Both the position numbers and the translations under genes were made by a program. Positions 35,213-43,821 of a stretch of 64,000 nt of DNA are shown in pieces; within the stretch, counting starts at the first letter, position 1, and each line of letters opens with the position of its first letter. The notes below the pieces were generated by a model. It saw nothing but the letters and a program-made list of their open reading frames with translations. It was not told the origin of the DNA and did no database searches. The stretch lies in contig NZ_JAKNTO010000001.1 in assembly GCF_022440845.1 (NCBI RefSeq), positions 2,356,001-2,420,000 of the forward strand, written 5' to 3'. The stretch comes from Ruminococcus sp. OA3. Its GTDB lineage: Bacteria; Bacillota; Clostridia; Lachnospirales; Lachnospiraceae.

Positions 35213-36436
35213 ATGAATAACTTAATTAAAAAATGGACAGATATCAGTCTGATCAAGAGGATCCTGGGCGGTCTGATCATCGGAGCGCTCCTGGGGATTG
35301 CAGTTCCTAAGGCCTCTGGAATCACTGTGCTGGGGGATCTGTTCGTAGGAGCATTAAAAGCGGTGGCACCGATCCTGGTCTTCTTTCTTGTCATGAGCTC
35401 ACTGAGCAATGCTCAGAATTCTCATGGAGGCGTCATTCGAACCGTTATTAGTCTGTACATGCTGAGCACACTGCTTGCAGCTGTCATTGCTGTGTTTGCC
35501 AGCATGGCATTTCCGATCGAGCTGACGCTGGCTGAGGCTGCGGAGGATGCGACGGCACCGGGGGGTGTACTGGAAGTACTGCAGACGCTGATCATGAACA
35601 TTGTTGCGAATCCCGTCGCGTCCCTTGCAAACGCCAATTATCTGGGCATACTGGCATGGGCTGTCCTGCTTGGTATCGCGTTACGTACAGCAGGGGAACA
35701 CACAAAACAGGTACTGCAGGATATTTCATCCGGAATTTCCACACTTGTGACCTGGATCATAAATCTGGCACCTTTTGGTATACTGGGACTGGTGTTTGGC
35801 ACGGTCTCCACAAGCGGCCTGGATATTTTTACACAGTACGGATTACTGCTGGCACTGCTTGTAGGCTGTATGCTGGTTGTCACATTTATAACAAATCCGA
35901 TACTCGTCTTTTGGTGTATACGAAAGAATCCGTTCCCGTTGATTTTCAAATGCCTTAAAAGGAGTGCTGTCACGGCATTTTTTACACGGAGTTCGGCTGC
36001 CAATATACCGGTCAATATGGAGGTGTGCAGGGAGATGGGGATGGATAAGGATACGTATTCGGTGACGATACCCCTCGGTGCCACTATCAATATGGACGGA
36101 GCGGCGATCACCATCACGGTGATGACTATGGCGGCTGCCCATACCGTGGGAGTTGCAGTAGATATTCCAACAGCTGTCATCTTAAGCGTACTTGCGGCAT
36201 TATCGGCATGCGGCGCTTCCGGAGTGGCCGGAGGATCCCTGCTGCTGATTCCCATGGCGTGTTCGCTGTTCGGCATCCCGGATGACATTTCCATGCAGGT
36301 CGTCGGAGTTGGATTTATCATCGGTGTGGTTCAGGACTCTGTGGAAACGGCGCTGAACTCCTCCTCCGATCTGCTGCTGTCAATTTCTGCGGAACTCAGA
36401 CAATGGAGAAAAGAGGGCAGGGAGATCGAAATATAG
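35213..36436 (+). CDS. sstT: Serine/threonine:sodium symporter SstT
   Basis: 407 residues of the dicarboxylate/amino-acid:cation symporter family, closest in pattern to SstT. It has eight or more hydrophobic segments, the serine-rich hairpin region TRSSAANIPVNM and the NMDGAAITIT substrate/cation motif. It imports serine and threonine with sodium across the cytoplasmic membrane. ATG 35213 preceded by AAAGGAAAA is preferred over an in-frame codon at 35180. A 12-bp palindrome (CCTATATATAGG, 35169-35180) lies just upstream and could be an operator. Confidence 0.9.
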   Translation: MNNLIKKWTDISLIKRILGGLIIGALLGIAVPKASGITVLGDLFVGALKAVAPILVFFLVMSSLSNAQNSHGGVIRTVISLYMLSTLLAAVIAVFASMAFPIELTLAEAAEDATAPGGVLEVLQTLIMNIVANPVASLANANYLGILAWAVLLGIALRTAGEHTKQVLQDISSGISTLVTWIINLAPFGILGLVFGTVSTSGLDIFTQYGLLLALLVGCMLVVTFITNPILVFWCIRKNPFPLIFKCLKRSAVTAFFTRSSAANIPVNMEVCREMGMDKDTYSVTIPLGATINMDGAAITITVMTMAAAHTVGVAVDIPTAVILSVLAALSACGASGVAGGSLLLIPMACSLFGIPDDISMQVVGVGFIIGVVQDSVETALNSSSDLLLSISAELRQWRKEGREIEI

Positions 36437-36455
36437 CGGCTTCTGTTATTTTGGA

Positions 36456-36491
36456 ATGCATTTTATGCATATTTATCTGCCACTTATGCAT
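36456..36491 (+). repeat. Three ATGCAT palindromes upstream of a promoter
   Basis: ATGCAT occurs at 36456-36461, 36465-36470 and 36486-36491, 9 and 21 bases apart (start to start), immediately before the -35 box of the next gene. Two copies extend to TTATGCAT. This looks like an activator or repressor site. Confidence 0.4.
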
Positions 36492-36497
36492 CAGCAG

Positions 36498-36526
36498 TTG
36501 ACGGGAGGGTCTCTGTTTGCTATGAT
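36498..36526 (+). promoter_or_regulatory. Promoter of the GGDEF gene
   Basis: TTGACG at 36498-36503 and TATGAT at 36521-36526 with a 17-base spacer; the start site would be ~30 bases before ATG 36562. Confidence 0.75.
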
Positions 36527-36561
36527 AAATCTGATTTTTTCTGGAAAAAGGGGTATGAAAT

Positions 36562-37551
36562 ATGAGAGACAGAGAATTGGAGTCAGCGGTTGAAGCGTAC
36601 CAGAGGCTTGCGGAGCGGGATTGGCTGACAGGTCTTTATAACCGCGGAACAATGGAGCAAAAGGTGAATGACTGGATCACGGCTGAAAAAGCCGGAACAC
36701 TGATCTTTTTGGATCTGGATCACTTTAAACAGATTAATGACCGGTATGGACATATTAAGGGAGACAGTCTTCTGCAGAGCGTAGGGGACACATTACATAA
36801 AATGTTTCCGGAGCCGAACCTTGTGGGACGGATCGGCGGCGATGAGTTCATCATATTTGTGCAGCATACCATGGACGGCAGCTGGATCAGCAGCAGGTGT
36901 GCGCAGGTGCGGGGGCGTTTTCGCGAAGTACGTATCCAGGGCGGACTCCTTCTGAAACTTGGCATGACGATTTTTGGAACCGGCTATCGGGAGGGGGACA
37001 GCTATCGTGAGATGTTTGACCGTGTTGACCAGATGGTGACAGAGGAGAAACGCGCGCGAAAGCTGAAAAAGGGCAGGCTGCGCGCAGCCGAAAACCGCAG
37101 GAGTGCCGGGATTGAACTGGATATGGACCTGATAGCCAGAGAAATGCAGGAAGAATCTCCGATGCCTGGTGCGTACTGCCAGGATTATGATACGTTTAGG
37201 AGCATTTATCGTTTTATGGAACGCAGACTGGAGAGAATCAAGAATACGGCGTATATTATTCTGTTTACGCTGACGGATGAGGATAATCTGTTTCCGAATC
37301 TCGAACACCGTGACTATCAGATGAATATACTGGGAGAAGGGATTCAGAATAACCTGCGTATGGGGGATTTATACACACAGTATACCAGCTGCCAGTACCT
37401 GGTCATGGTATCCGATGTATCGGAAGAAAATGTTGAAATGATCGCTCAGCGTATCTGCAGATTTTTTTATGAGGAGCGCAGAGTTGACGCCGAAAATCTG
37501 GTCCTTCACCACAGTTATCCGTTAAAATCAACCGAAAAGACGAATAAATAG
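36562..37551 (+). CDS. GGDEF diguanylate cyclase with C-terminal GGDEF-like domain
   Basis: 329 residues, cytosolic. An N-terminal GGDEF domain (~10-165) is complete, with DWLTGLYNR, LDLDHFKQINDRYGH and GRIGGDEF. No RxxD inhibitory site precedes it (PEPN instead). The second half (~215-320) has the same apparent strand pattern (YIILFTLTDED, LRMGDLYTQYTSCQYLVMV) but lacks the signature, and looks like a catalytically dead GGDEF copy. It should synthesise cyclic-di-GMP; the second domain could bind nucleotide or mediate dimerisation. It has its own promoter and terminator, hence is monocistronic. Confidence 0.85.
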   Translation: MRDRELESAVEAYQRLAERDWLTGLYNRGTMEQKVNDWITAEKAGTLIFLDLDHFKQINDRYGHIKGDSLLQSVGDTLHKMFPEPNLVGRIGGDEFIIFVQHTMDGSWISSRCAQVRGRFREVRIQGGLLLKLGMTIFGTGYREGDSYREMFDRVDQMVTEEKRARKLKKGRLRAAENRRSAGIELDMDLIAREMQEESPMPGAYCQDYDTFRSIYRFMERRLERIKNTAYIILFTLTDEDNLFPNLEHRDYQMNILGEGIQNNLRMGDLYTQYTSCQYLVMVSDVSEENVEMIAQRICRFFYEERRVDAENLVLHHSYPLKSTEKTNK

Positions 37552-37552
37552 A

Positions 37553-37594
37553 CGAAAAAATTGCTGCAGATATCTGTCCGCAGCAATTTTTTCG
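37553..37594 (+). terminator. Rho-independent terminator after the GGDEF gene
   Basis: A perfect 15-bp stem (37553-37567 with 37580-37594) that includes the T6 run in its 3' arm, with a 12-base loop. Confidence 0.88.
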
Positions 37595-37793
37595 ACTTTT
37601 TTATGATTTTATATTTTTATCCTACCATAAAATAATCCATTTATCAAGCCTTATGTAAAAAATTCAGCAAAATAAATATGTTCTATTTCACAGAAGTTTC
37701 ACAGTTTATGTCTTGACCTGAACTACACTTTATCGGGTATGATAGATATGTTACATAAAAATGGTAAAGTGCATTTTGAAGGAGGCGCTGAGA

Positions 37794-38348
37794 ATGAATG
37801 TTTGGCATGATATGAAACCGGAGAGAATCAGGCCTGAAAAATTCTCTGTCTATGTCACGATACCAAAGGGGAGTAATAAGAAATATGAGTTTGATATCCA
37901 GACCGGACTGCTGCAGCTGGTAAAGATTTTGTATACAGCGGCGTGTTATCCGGTGAACTGTGGTATTATTCCGAGAACGATGGGGACAGATCAAAAACCG
38001 CTGGAGGTTATGATCCTGTGCCAGGAGATTCTGGATGGAAATACACTCGTAGAATGCTGCCCGGTTGGAGTTTTGCAGACATCGATACAGGGAGTCCGGA
38101 CAGAACGGATTCTGGCGATTCCCATAATGGATTCTGCGAATGCCATGGGAGTTGTGGAGGCAGAAAATCTTTTAAAAACGGTATATGAAGAACTGAAATA
38201 TTTCTTTGGTATTTACCGCGGTCCGGATGCAGATACGATCGAAGTCCGGGGAGGGATTGAGGCAATGAAAGCTGTTCAGCTGATTGAGACCAGTATGAAG
38301 GCGTATGACAAAAAATACGCTGACAGAATGAAAGATCAGAAGAACTGA
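37794..38348 (+). CDS. Pseudo-pyrophosphatase (family I fold, active site lost)
   Basis: 184 residues aligning end to end with family I inorganic pyrophosphatases: VTIPKGSNKKYEFD, LYTAACYPVNCGIIPRT, CPVGVLQ, RILAIP, the FFGIYRG segment. Compared with the E. coli enzyme, K29, E31, Y51, D65 and Y141 are kept (K30, E32, Y52, D66, and Y in FGIYRG). The remaining metal and phosphate ligands are replaced: E20 to T22, R43 to K44, Y55 to C56, D67 to K68, D70 to E71, D97 to I98, D102 to T103, K104 to R105 and K142 to R. Hydrolysis of pyrophosphate is therefore unlikely; a regulatory or binding role is inferred. ATG 37794 with GGAGG at 37781-37785 is chosen. Confidence 0.75.
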   Translation: MNVWHDMKPERIRPEKFSVYVTIPKGSNKKYEFDIQTGLLQLVKILYTAACYPVNCGIIPRTMGTDQKPLEVMILCQEILDGNTLVECCPVGVLQTSIQGVRTERILAIPIMDSANAMGVVEAENLLKTVYEELKYFFGIYRGPDADTIEVRGGIEAMKAVQLIETSMKAYDKKYADRMKDQKN

Positions 38349-38361
38349 GGTTAAAAGACCT

Positions 38362-38402
38362 GGGCTGCAGCACTGATTTTGGGTCAGTGCTGCAGCCCTT
38401 TC
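38362..38402 (+). terminator. Strong terminator, probably shared by convergent genes
   Basis: A perfect 15-bp stem (38362-38376 with 38384-38398), 7-base loop, then TTT. It lies between the pseudo-pyrophosphatase gene and the convergent MATE gene. Confidence 0.85.
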
Positions 38403-38427
38403 GCTGTCTGGGAATCACGTTAAAACA

Positions 38428-39798
38428 TTATGTATTTTTCTGTGCCACGGCTTCAGAACGCGCAGCAACAATGCGGGGAAAGAAGCGAAAGAATAAAGCA
38501 GAGGTCACCAGTGCCGCCGTCAGGTCTGCGATCGGTTCTGAGAGAAAGGTAGCTTCCGGTGTAACCAGTCGGGGCAGCAATAAAAGACCCGCCAGAAAAA
38601 TGGTCTTTCTAAAAGCAGAACAAAACAATGCAAGCCGTACATGTCCCAGTGCTGTGGTCTCATCCACCAGGGGATACTGGACTGCCAGGGGGATGATCAT
38701 AGCCGTAAATATTTTGATATAATGAACGGAACGTGCCATAACTTCCGGGTCTTTCGTGAACAGGGTCACATAGAGCGGTGAAGCTGTATGTGTTAATACA
38801 GTCATAAGCACACAGAATGCGACACACAGACCCACGATACAGCGGATGGCTTTTTTCATGCGCACTGCATCGCCTGTGCCGTAGTTGAAACTGACCACAG
38901 GCTGACTGCCCAGTGTAATTCCGCCAAGCGGCATTGTGATAAGAAGGATATAACTCTGTACGATAGTTGCACAGGTGACCAGGATGTCCCCTTCTTTTGG
39001 TCCCCCGTAGCGCTGGAGGACGGTGTTCAGTACGATGAGCAGTACGCTGTCACTTGCAATGATGAGGAACGGTGAAAGTCCGAAGGAGACGATCCTGTGC
39101 ACCGCCTGCCACTGAAAATCTCCCCATCCAAGCCGTATCGGCATCGTCTTGCGCAGCAGAGACAAAAGTACAAAAGCACAGGATGCCATCTGCGAAATCA
39201 CGGTGGCAACAGCAGCTCCCGCTACACCCATATCAAACAGGAAAATAAAAATAGGGTCCAGCGCTATATTCAACAAAGCCCCCAGCATAACAGTAACCAT
39301 GCCTAATCCGGAGAATCCCTGTGCGATCAGGAAACTGTTCATCCCGACGGACATCAGGGCAAAAAAGGTGCCCGCTGTATAGATGGTCATGTAAGAGTTC
39401 GCATAATCAAAAGTTGCAGGACTTGCGCCAAACCACATGAGCAGATGATCTTTTGCCAGCAGGAACAGGACGGTCAACACAGCTGAGAGCGCCAGCAGCA
39501 TGAGAAAACTGTTGTTGAGGATCCGCTTTGCTTCCCTGTTATTTCCTTCCCCCATGCGCATGGCCATGATGGGGGAACCACCCAGTCCCACGAGGGAAGC
39601 AAAGGAAGACAGTAAAGTTACGATCGGACCACATACCCCGACCCCTGCCAGAGCCAGGTCTCCTACTCCGGCGCCTATGTACATGCGGTCCACAATCGAG
39701 TAGAGAACACTTACCAGCTGCGCCAGCATGGTGGGTACCGCCAGCCGCAATACGAGATGAAAAACAGGATCACGGCCTAAATCATTTGTTCGTTTCAT
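38428..39798 (-). CDS. MATE-family efflux transporter
   Basis: 456 residues with about twelve hydrophobic segments and the MATE N-terminal pattern (LAVPTMLAQLVSVLYSIVDRMYIG) and GLGGSPIMAMRMGEGN. It exports cationic drugs or metabolites in exchange for sodium or protons. It is read leftwards and ends at the shared terminator. An inverted repeat lies in its leader (39824-39873), so expression may be controlled there. Confidence 0.92.
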   Translation of the reverse strand: MKRTNDLGRDPVFHLVLRLAVPTMLAQLVSVLYSIVDRMYIGAGVGDLALAGVGVCGPIVTLLSSFASLVGLGGSPIMAMRMGEGNNREAKRILNNSFLMLLALSAVLTVLFLLAKDHLLMWFGASPATFDYANSYMTIYTAGTFFALMSVGMNSFLIAQGFSGLGMVTVMLGALLNIALDPIFIFLFDMGVAGAAVATVISQMASCAFVLLSLLRKTMPIRLGWGDFQWQAVHRIVSFGLSPFLIIASDSVLLIVLNTVLQRYGGPKEGDILVTCATIVQSYILLITMPLGGITLGSQPVVSFNYGTGDAVRMKKAIRCIVGLCVAFCVLMTVLTHTASPLYVTLFTKDPEVMARSVHYIKIFTAMIIPLAVQYPLVDETTALGHVRLALFCSAFRKTIFLAGLLLLPRLVTPEATFLSEPIADLTAALVTSALFFRFFPRIVAARSEAVAQKNT

Positions 39799-39823
39799 AC
39801 ATTTCTCCCTGTCGCCAAAATGA

Positions 39824-39873
39824 AACGCTTATCTCCATTCCTGCAATGACATGACAGAATGGGAATAAGCGTT
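39824..39873 (-). promoter_or_regulatory. Inverted repeat in the MATE gene leader
   Basis: AACGCTTAT (39824-39832) and ATAAGCGTT (39865-39873) pair exactly, and CCATTC (39835-39840) with GAATGG (39857-39862) extends the stem past a 2-base mismatch, giving 15 pairs. It lies 26 bases upstream of the start codon. It could be a leader hairpin controlling translation or an operator. Confidence 0.45.
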
Positions 39874-39984
39874 ACCTGGCGTTAAACGAATGTAGTGTAG
39901 CATATTCTGTGTGGGAAGTCAATGTGATTTCTTTTTTCATTGATTTGTGTTATATTAAAACAAAAGTGAAAGGAAATCAAAACG

Positions 39985-40710
39985 TTGACAGCATTCTTTC
40001 AACTGACGAAATATCATCTGAATATTTATCTGAAATCCAATAAATTTGTGATGCCGCTGGCTGTACTTCTGGCGTTGCTGTATATTATATATTCCTCAGC
40101 GCCTGTCGATATAACCGACAGTTTTTCTGTTTCCTGTATGTTTTTGTTTCTGATCATGGTCTGGACAGGGCTGTCCTGCCACGATCTGAACAGCAGTGAA
40201 TCAGAACAGATCCTGATACTGCGTATCCGGGGAAACGGGAAATACTGTCTTTGCTACAGTACATTTCTGTTTCTGATCAGCGCTGCCGCTGCGGCTGTCA
40301 GTCTGGCAGTTCCATTACTACAGAGTATGTTGAATCCCGGGCTGTTTACGAGGGTGATTCAGCCGGCTGATATATTCTGGGCTTTTTTGCTCATGACTGC
40401 ATCAGCTTTCGACGGCAGTGCGATTGGAACGATGTTCTGCCCAAGGGTTATGAGGGACAGAAAAACAGCTGTGATCCTCACAGCACTGGCTGCAGCAGTT
40501 GCCATTGGAAAGACAGTTATCCTGCAGCAGATTCCGGTTCTGGCATTTATCATGTGGATTTTTCCGCCAGTCGCTGAGAGTGCGGCTGTTTTTTCACGGG
40601 CGGGGCATTTTTTCATGCCGTACGTCCTGATTTATCTGCTGGGAATGCTGGCATATGGAGCCGTGATTTTTCTGTTAAATGGCTGGCTGCTGAGGCGGAG
40701 GGGATTTTAA
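39985..40710 (+). CDS. ABC-2-type permease, membrane subunit
   Basis: 241 residues with six hydrophobic segments, beginning with FFQLTKYHLNIYLKSNKF, the amphipathic start typical of ABC-2 permeases. It directly abuts an ATP-binding subunit gene. TTG 39985 is the likely start, preceded by AAAGGAAA; no ATG fits near the N-terminus. The substrate is unknown. It is divergent from the MATE exporter. Confidence 0.72.
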   Translation: MTAFFQLTKYHLNIYLKSNKFVMPLAVLLALLYIIYSSAPVDITDSFSVSCMFLFLIMVWTGLSCHDLNSSESEQILILRIRGNGKYCLCYSTFLFLISAAAAAVSLAVPLLQSMLNPGLFTRVIQPADIFWAFLLMTASAFDGSAIGTMFCPRVMRDRKTAVILTALAAAVAIGKTVILQQIPVLAFIMWIFPPVAESAAVFSRAGHFFMPYVLIYLLGMLAYGAVIFLLNGWLLRRRGF

Positions 40711-41532
40711 ATGTCAGATACGATCATCACATTGCGCAATGTCACAAAAATATATGAGGGGAAAACTGTCCTGCAGAATGTAAATCTCTCTGTGCCACGA
40801 GGACAGTCACTGGCACTCTGCGGGCACAACGGCAGCGGAAAAAGTACTCTGCTGAAACTAATGGCAGGACTGGTGAAACCCACCTCTGGAAATGTGGACG
40901 TCAGAAAAAAAGCGTTGTTTCACTATATACCGGAGCATTTTCCGAAAACTGATTTAACGGTATGGAAGTATCTTCAGTTTATGGGGAGAATTGACGGTAT
41001 TGATAAGGATAAAGCAGATCAGTTGTCAGGTCAGCTGCTGAAAGATTTCTTTATGGAGCAGATGAAGGACGTGCCGATGAAACATCTGTCAAAAGGCACT
41101 CTCCAAAAAGTCGGAGTCATCCAGGCACTGCTTAAAGTTCCGGATATAATGCTGCTGGACGAACCGCTGTCCGGGCAGGACAGGCCGTCCCAGATGGTTT
41201 TTATCGAGAAAATGAACCGCCTGAGAGATCAGGGGACCACGCTGATCATGTCCTGCCATGAGCCATATCTGATGCACCGTTTATCGGATGTTGTTTATCT
41301 GGTGCAGGACAAAGGACTCTCGCCTGGGGAAAGTTCAGGTGAATTTGAGGAGTGCAGATATATTCTGGTATTTGAAGATACGCCGGACTGTTTGCTGCCG
41401 GCAAAGCTCGGCGAGAGAGTGAGGCGGCAGGGCGGCAGGCTGATCTTTTCTGTAACGGGACAGGAGAGCAGTGCTGTTATTGGCCAGATGCTGCAAAATG
41501 GTTTTACCATGCGGGAAATGTATGAGCAATAA
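40711..41532 (+). CDS. ABC transporter ATP-binding subunit
   Basis: 273 residues. Walker A GHNGSGKST lies near residue 38, Walker B IMLLDEP near 150 and the switch histidine in SCHEP. The signature reads LSKGT rather than LSGGQ, as in several ABC-2 exporters. A ~60-residue C-terminal extension follows. The ATG begins immediately after the permease stop codon, so the two form one transporter. The next gene starts 13 bases downstream and may be cotranscribed without a functional link. Confidence 0.9.
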   Translation: MSDTIITLRNVTKIYEGKTVLQNVNLSVPRGQSLALCGHNGSGKSTLLKLMAGLVKPTSGNVDVRKKALFHYIPEHFPKTDLTVWKYLQFMGRIDGIDKDKADQLSGQLLKDFFMEQMKDVPMKHLSKGTLQKVGVIQALLKVPDIMLLDEPLSGQDRPSQMVFIEKMNRLRDQGTTLIMSCHEPYLMHRLSDVVYLVQDKGLSPGESSGEFEECRYILVFEDTPDCLLPAKLGERVRRQGGRLIFSVTGQESSAVIGQMLQNGFTMREMYEQ

Positions 41533-41545
41533 AGGAGAGCACAGT

Positions 41546-42505
41546 ATGAGTAACATAGTGATTTTAGATGGACATACTATTAATCCGGGAGATCTGTCCT
41601 GGGAAGTGATTCAGCGGCTGGGTGAATGTACCGTCTATCAGCGAACACCGGCAGATCTTGTGCTGGAACGCTGTCGGGATGCCCGGATTGTTTTGACCAG
41701 CAAGGTGCTGTTTACAAGGAGAATCATCGAGAGCCTGCCAAAACTTAAATATATCGGCGTGCTTGCCACCGGATATAATGTGGTTGATGTTGATGCGGCC
41801 AGAGAGCATGGAATCACCGTGACAAATATCCCGGCCTACAGCACACTTTCTGTTGCGCAGATGGTATTCGCATTGCTACTGCAGCTGTGCTGTCATGTAA
41901 AAGAACACAGTGACAGTGTAAAAGAAGGAAAATGGTCGGACTGTAAAGATTTCTGCTATTGGAATTATCCGATGATCGAACTGGCTGGAAAGACGATGGG
42001 GATCATAGGATTCGGCATGATCGGACAGCAGACGGCACGTGTGGCAAATGCCCTGGGGATGCGGGTGACAGTGTTCGGAAGACGAAAGAAACGGGTGGAA
42101 GGTATTGAGTTTCTGTGGGCGGACTCTCTGGAAGAACTGCTTGGCTGTTCGGATGTGGTCAGTCTCCACTGTCCGTTATCTGAGGAGACAAAATATATGA
42201 TGAACGCGGATACACTGCAGCTGATGAAGCCTTCAGCATTTCTCATCAATACGGCAAGGGGGCCGCTGATGGAAGAGCATGCCCTCGCAGAGGCGCTGAA
42301 CAGCGGCAGGATTGCAGGCGCAGCGCTGGATGTGCTCACAACAGAGCCACCCCAGGCGGACAACCCGTTGTTTCATGCGAAGAACTGCATCATCACACCG
42401 CATATCGCATGGGCTACCAAAGAGGCCAGAACGCGGCTGATCGATACCGCCGGGCATAACTTAAAAGCATTTATGGAGGGTGATCCGGTGAATATGGTGC
42501 AGTAG
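41546..42505 (+). CDS. D-2-hydroxyacid dehydrogenase (glycerate/hydroxypyruvate type)
   Basis: 319 residues. The Rossmann motif GIIGFGMIGQQ is near the middle. The catalytic arginine is in NTARGPLM, the glutamate in TTEPP and the histidine in TPHIAW. It reversibly reduces a 2-keto acid with NAD(P)H; hydroxypyruvate/D-glycerate is likely because a CdaR-type regulator and a glycerate kinase follow. ATG 41546 is preceded by AAAGGAGAG. Confidence 0.88.
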   Translation: MSNIVILDGHTINPGDLSWEVIQRLGECTVYQRTPADLVLERCRDARIVLTSKVLFTRRIIESLPKLKYIGVLATGYNVVDVDAAREHGITVTNIPAYSTLSVAQMVFALLLQLCCHVKEHSDSVKEGKWSDCKDFCYWNYPMIELAGKTMGIIGFGMIGQQTARVANALGMRVTVFGRRKKRVEGIEFLWADSLEELLGCSDVVSLHCPLSEETKYMMNADTLQLMKPSAFLINTARGPLMEEHALAEALNSGRIAGAALDVLTTEPPQADNPLFHAKNCIITPHIAWATKEARTRLIDTAGHNLKAFMEGDPVNMVQ

Positions 42506-42520
42506 GCCAGAGGAGGAGAA

Positions 42521-43684
42521 GTGGCAGTTATGCTGTTGTCGAGACAGAATGCACAGAGAATCGTACAGGAACTGAATGATGTCATCAGTCATAAGATCAA
42601 CATGATGGATGATGCAGGGATCATTGTTGCGAGCAGTGATCCGGAACGCGTCGGCGAATATCATGAAGGAGCAGGGCGGATCCTGAAGCTGGGAAAAAAG
42701 GAACTGATCGTCCACAGGGATGGTGAATATGACGGGTGCAAAGAAGGTGTAAATTATCCGATCGTGATCCAGGGACAGACTATCGGTGTGATCGGAATCA
42801 CCGGCCCACACCGGGAGGCAGTAAAGTACGGACAGATCATTCAGCGTATCACAGGAATCCTGCTGCGGGAGATGCTGATAAAAGAACAGAAGCTGCTGGA
42901 TGAAAACATCAGGAACCGATACGCTGAGGAATGGATGAAGCAGGATGATATTCTGATCAATCAGGAATTCGTAGAGCGGGGGAGGGCCATTCGGATCGAT
43001 ATCACACTTCCGAGACGTGTTGTGGCATTTGCCGTATTGCATGAAGGGAATGGGATGTTCAACATAGACAGTCTGGAGAGCGCAGAGAAAGCCCTGCAGC
43101 AGCTCAGGCAGAGAGTAAAAGAGCGTGAGCCTGACAGCATTTACCTGCAGACAGCTTCCGGACTGGTATGCGCAGTTCCTGACCGCAGCGATGAGCAGAT
43201 GAGGCAGTTTGTGCGGAGGTTAAAAGAAAGTGTGTCAAAGGATGGGGCAATCCGGGTTGCGGCCGGAATCGACGATGCCTGCTATCCGTATCCGCAGATC
43301 CGAACAGCAGAAAAGCAAGCATCCAAAGCACTTCAGGTCTGTCTTAGAAATGAGAAGAAGGATATCTGTTTTTATCATGATCTCGGACTGGAAATCTTTC
43401 TGGATGAGGTCTCAGATCTGTCAAAAGCAGAATATGTGAGACGGATATTTAAAGATTATGAAAAAGAAGAGCTTTCCGAAGCGATCTGCCTGCTGGAAAT
43501 ATTTTATGAGTGCCGGGGATCGCTTGGCAGGACCTCTGAGCGTATGCACATACACAAAAACACCCTGCAGTATAAACTGTTGAAAATCCGGGATCGTACA
43601 GGTTATGATCCGCGTTCACTGAAAGATACCTCCATGTTTTATATAGCTGCTTATTTTTACCGGGAAATCCGGAGGATTTTATAG
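42521..43684 (+). CDS. CdaR-family sugar-diacid / glycerate regulator
   Basis: 387 residues. The N-terminal putative sugar-diacid recognition domain (~5-135, with NYPIVIQGQTIGVIGITGP) is followed by a central region and a C-terminal PucR-type helix-turn-helix (GSLGRTSERMHIHKNTLQYKLLKI). Such proteins activate glycerate, glucarate or galactarate genes when the acid is bound. It sits between hydroxyacid dehydrogenase and glycerate kinase genes. GTG 42521 or ATG 42530 could be the start; AGGAGG at 42511-42516 fits both. Confidence 0.88.
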   Translation: MAVMLLSRQNAQRIVQELNDVISHKINMMDDAGIIVASSDPERVGEYHEGAGRILKLGKKELIVHRDGEYDGCKEGVNYPIVIQGQTIGVIGITGPHREAVKYGQIIQRITGILLREMLIKEQKLLDENIRNRYAEEWMKQDDILINQEFVERGRAIRIDITLPRRVVAFAVLHEGNGMFNIDSLESAEKALQQLRQRVKEREPDSIYLQTASGLVCAVPDRSDEQMRQFVRRLKESVSKDGAIRVAAGIDDACYPYPQIRTAEKQASKALQVCLRNEKKDICFYHDLGLEIFLDEVSDLSKAEYVRRIFKDYEKEELSEAICLLEIFYECRGSLGRTSERMHIHKNTLQYKLLKIRDRTGYDPRSLKDTSMFYIAAYFYREIRRIL

Positions 43685-43710
43685 AGGAATGCACACGGGA
43701 TTCCTTTTTA
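43685..43710 (+). terminator. Probable terminator after the CdaR gene
   Basis: A 6-bp stem (43685-43690 with 43700-43705) with a 9-base loop, followed by a T-run. The stem is short, so partial read-through into the glycerate kinase gene is possible. Confidence 0.55.
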
Positions 43711-43821
43711 GTACAGAGAATAAAAGTTTTGCTTTTATATTGGCATTTGTGATATAGGCATGAATGGCAAAATCCTGTAAGATAGAAGAAAAAGGAATGA
43801 AAACATGATACGAGGTGACAG

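Noticed and set aside
35638-36321. 227-codon minus-strand frame inside sstT
   Set aside because: Fully contained in a membrane transporter gene with a clear family match; no ribosome site or motif.
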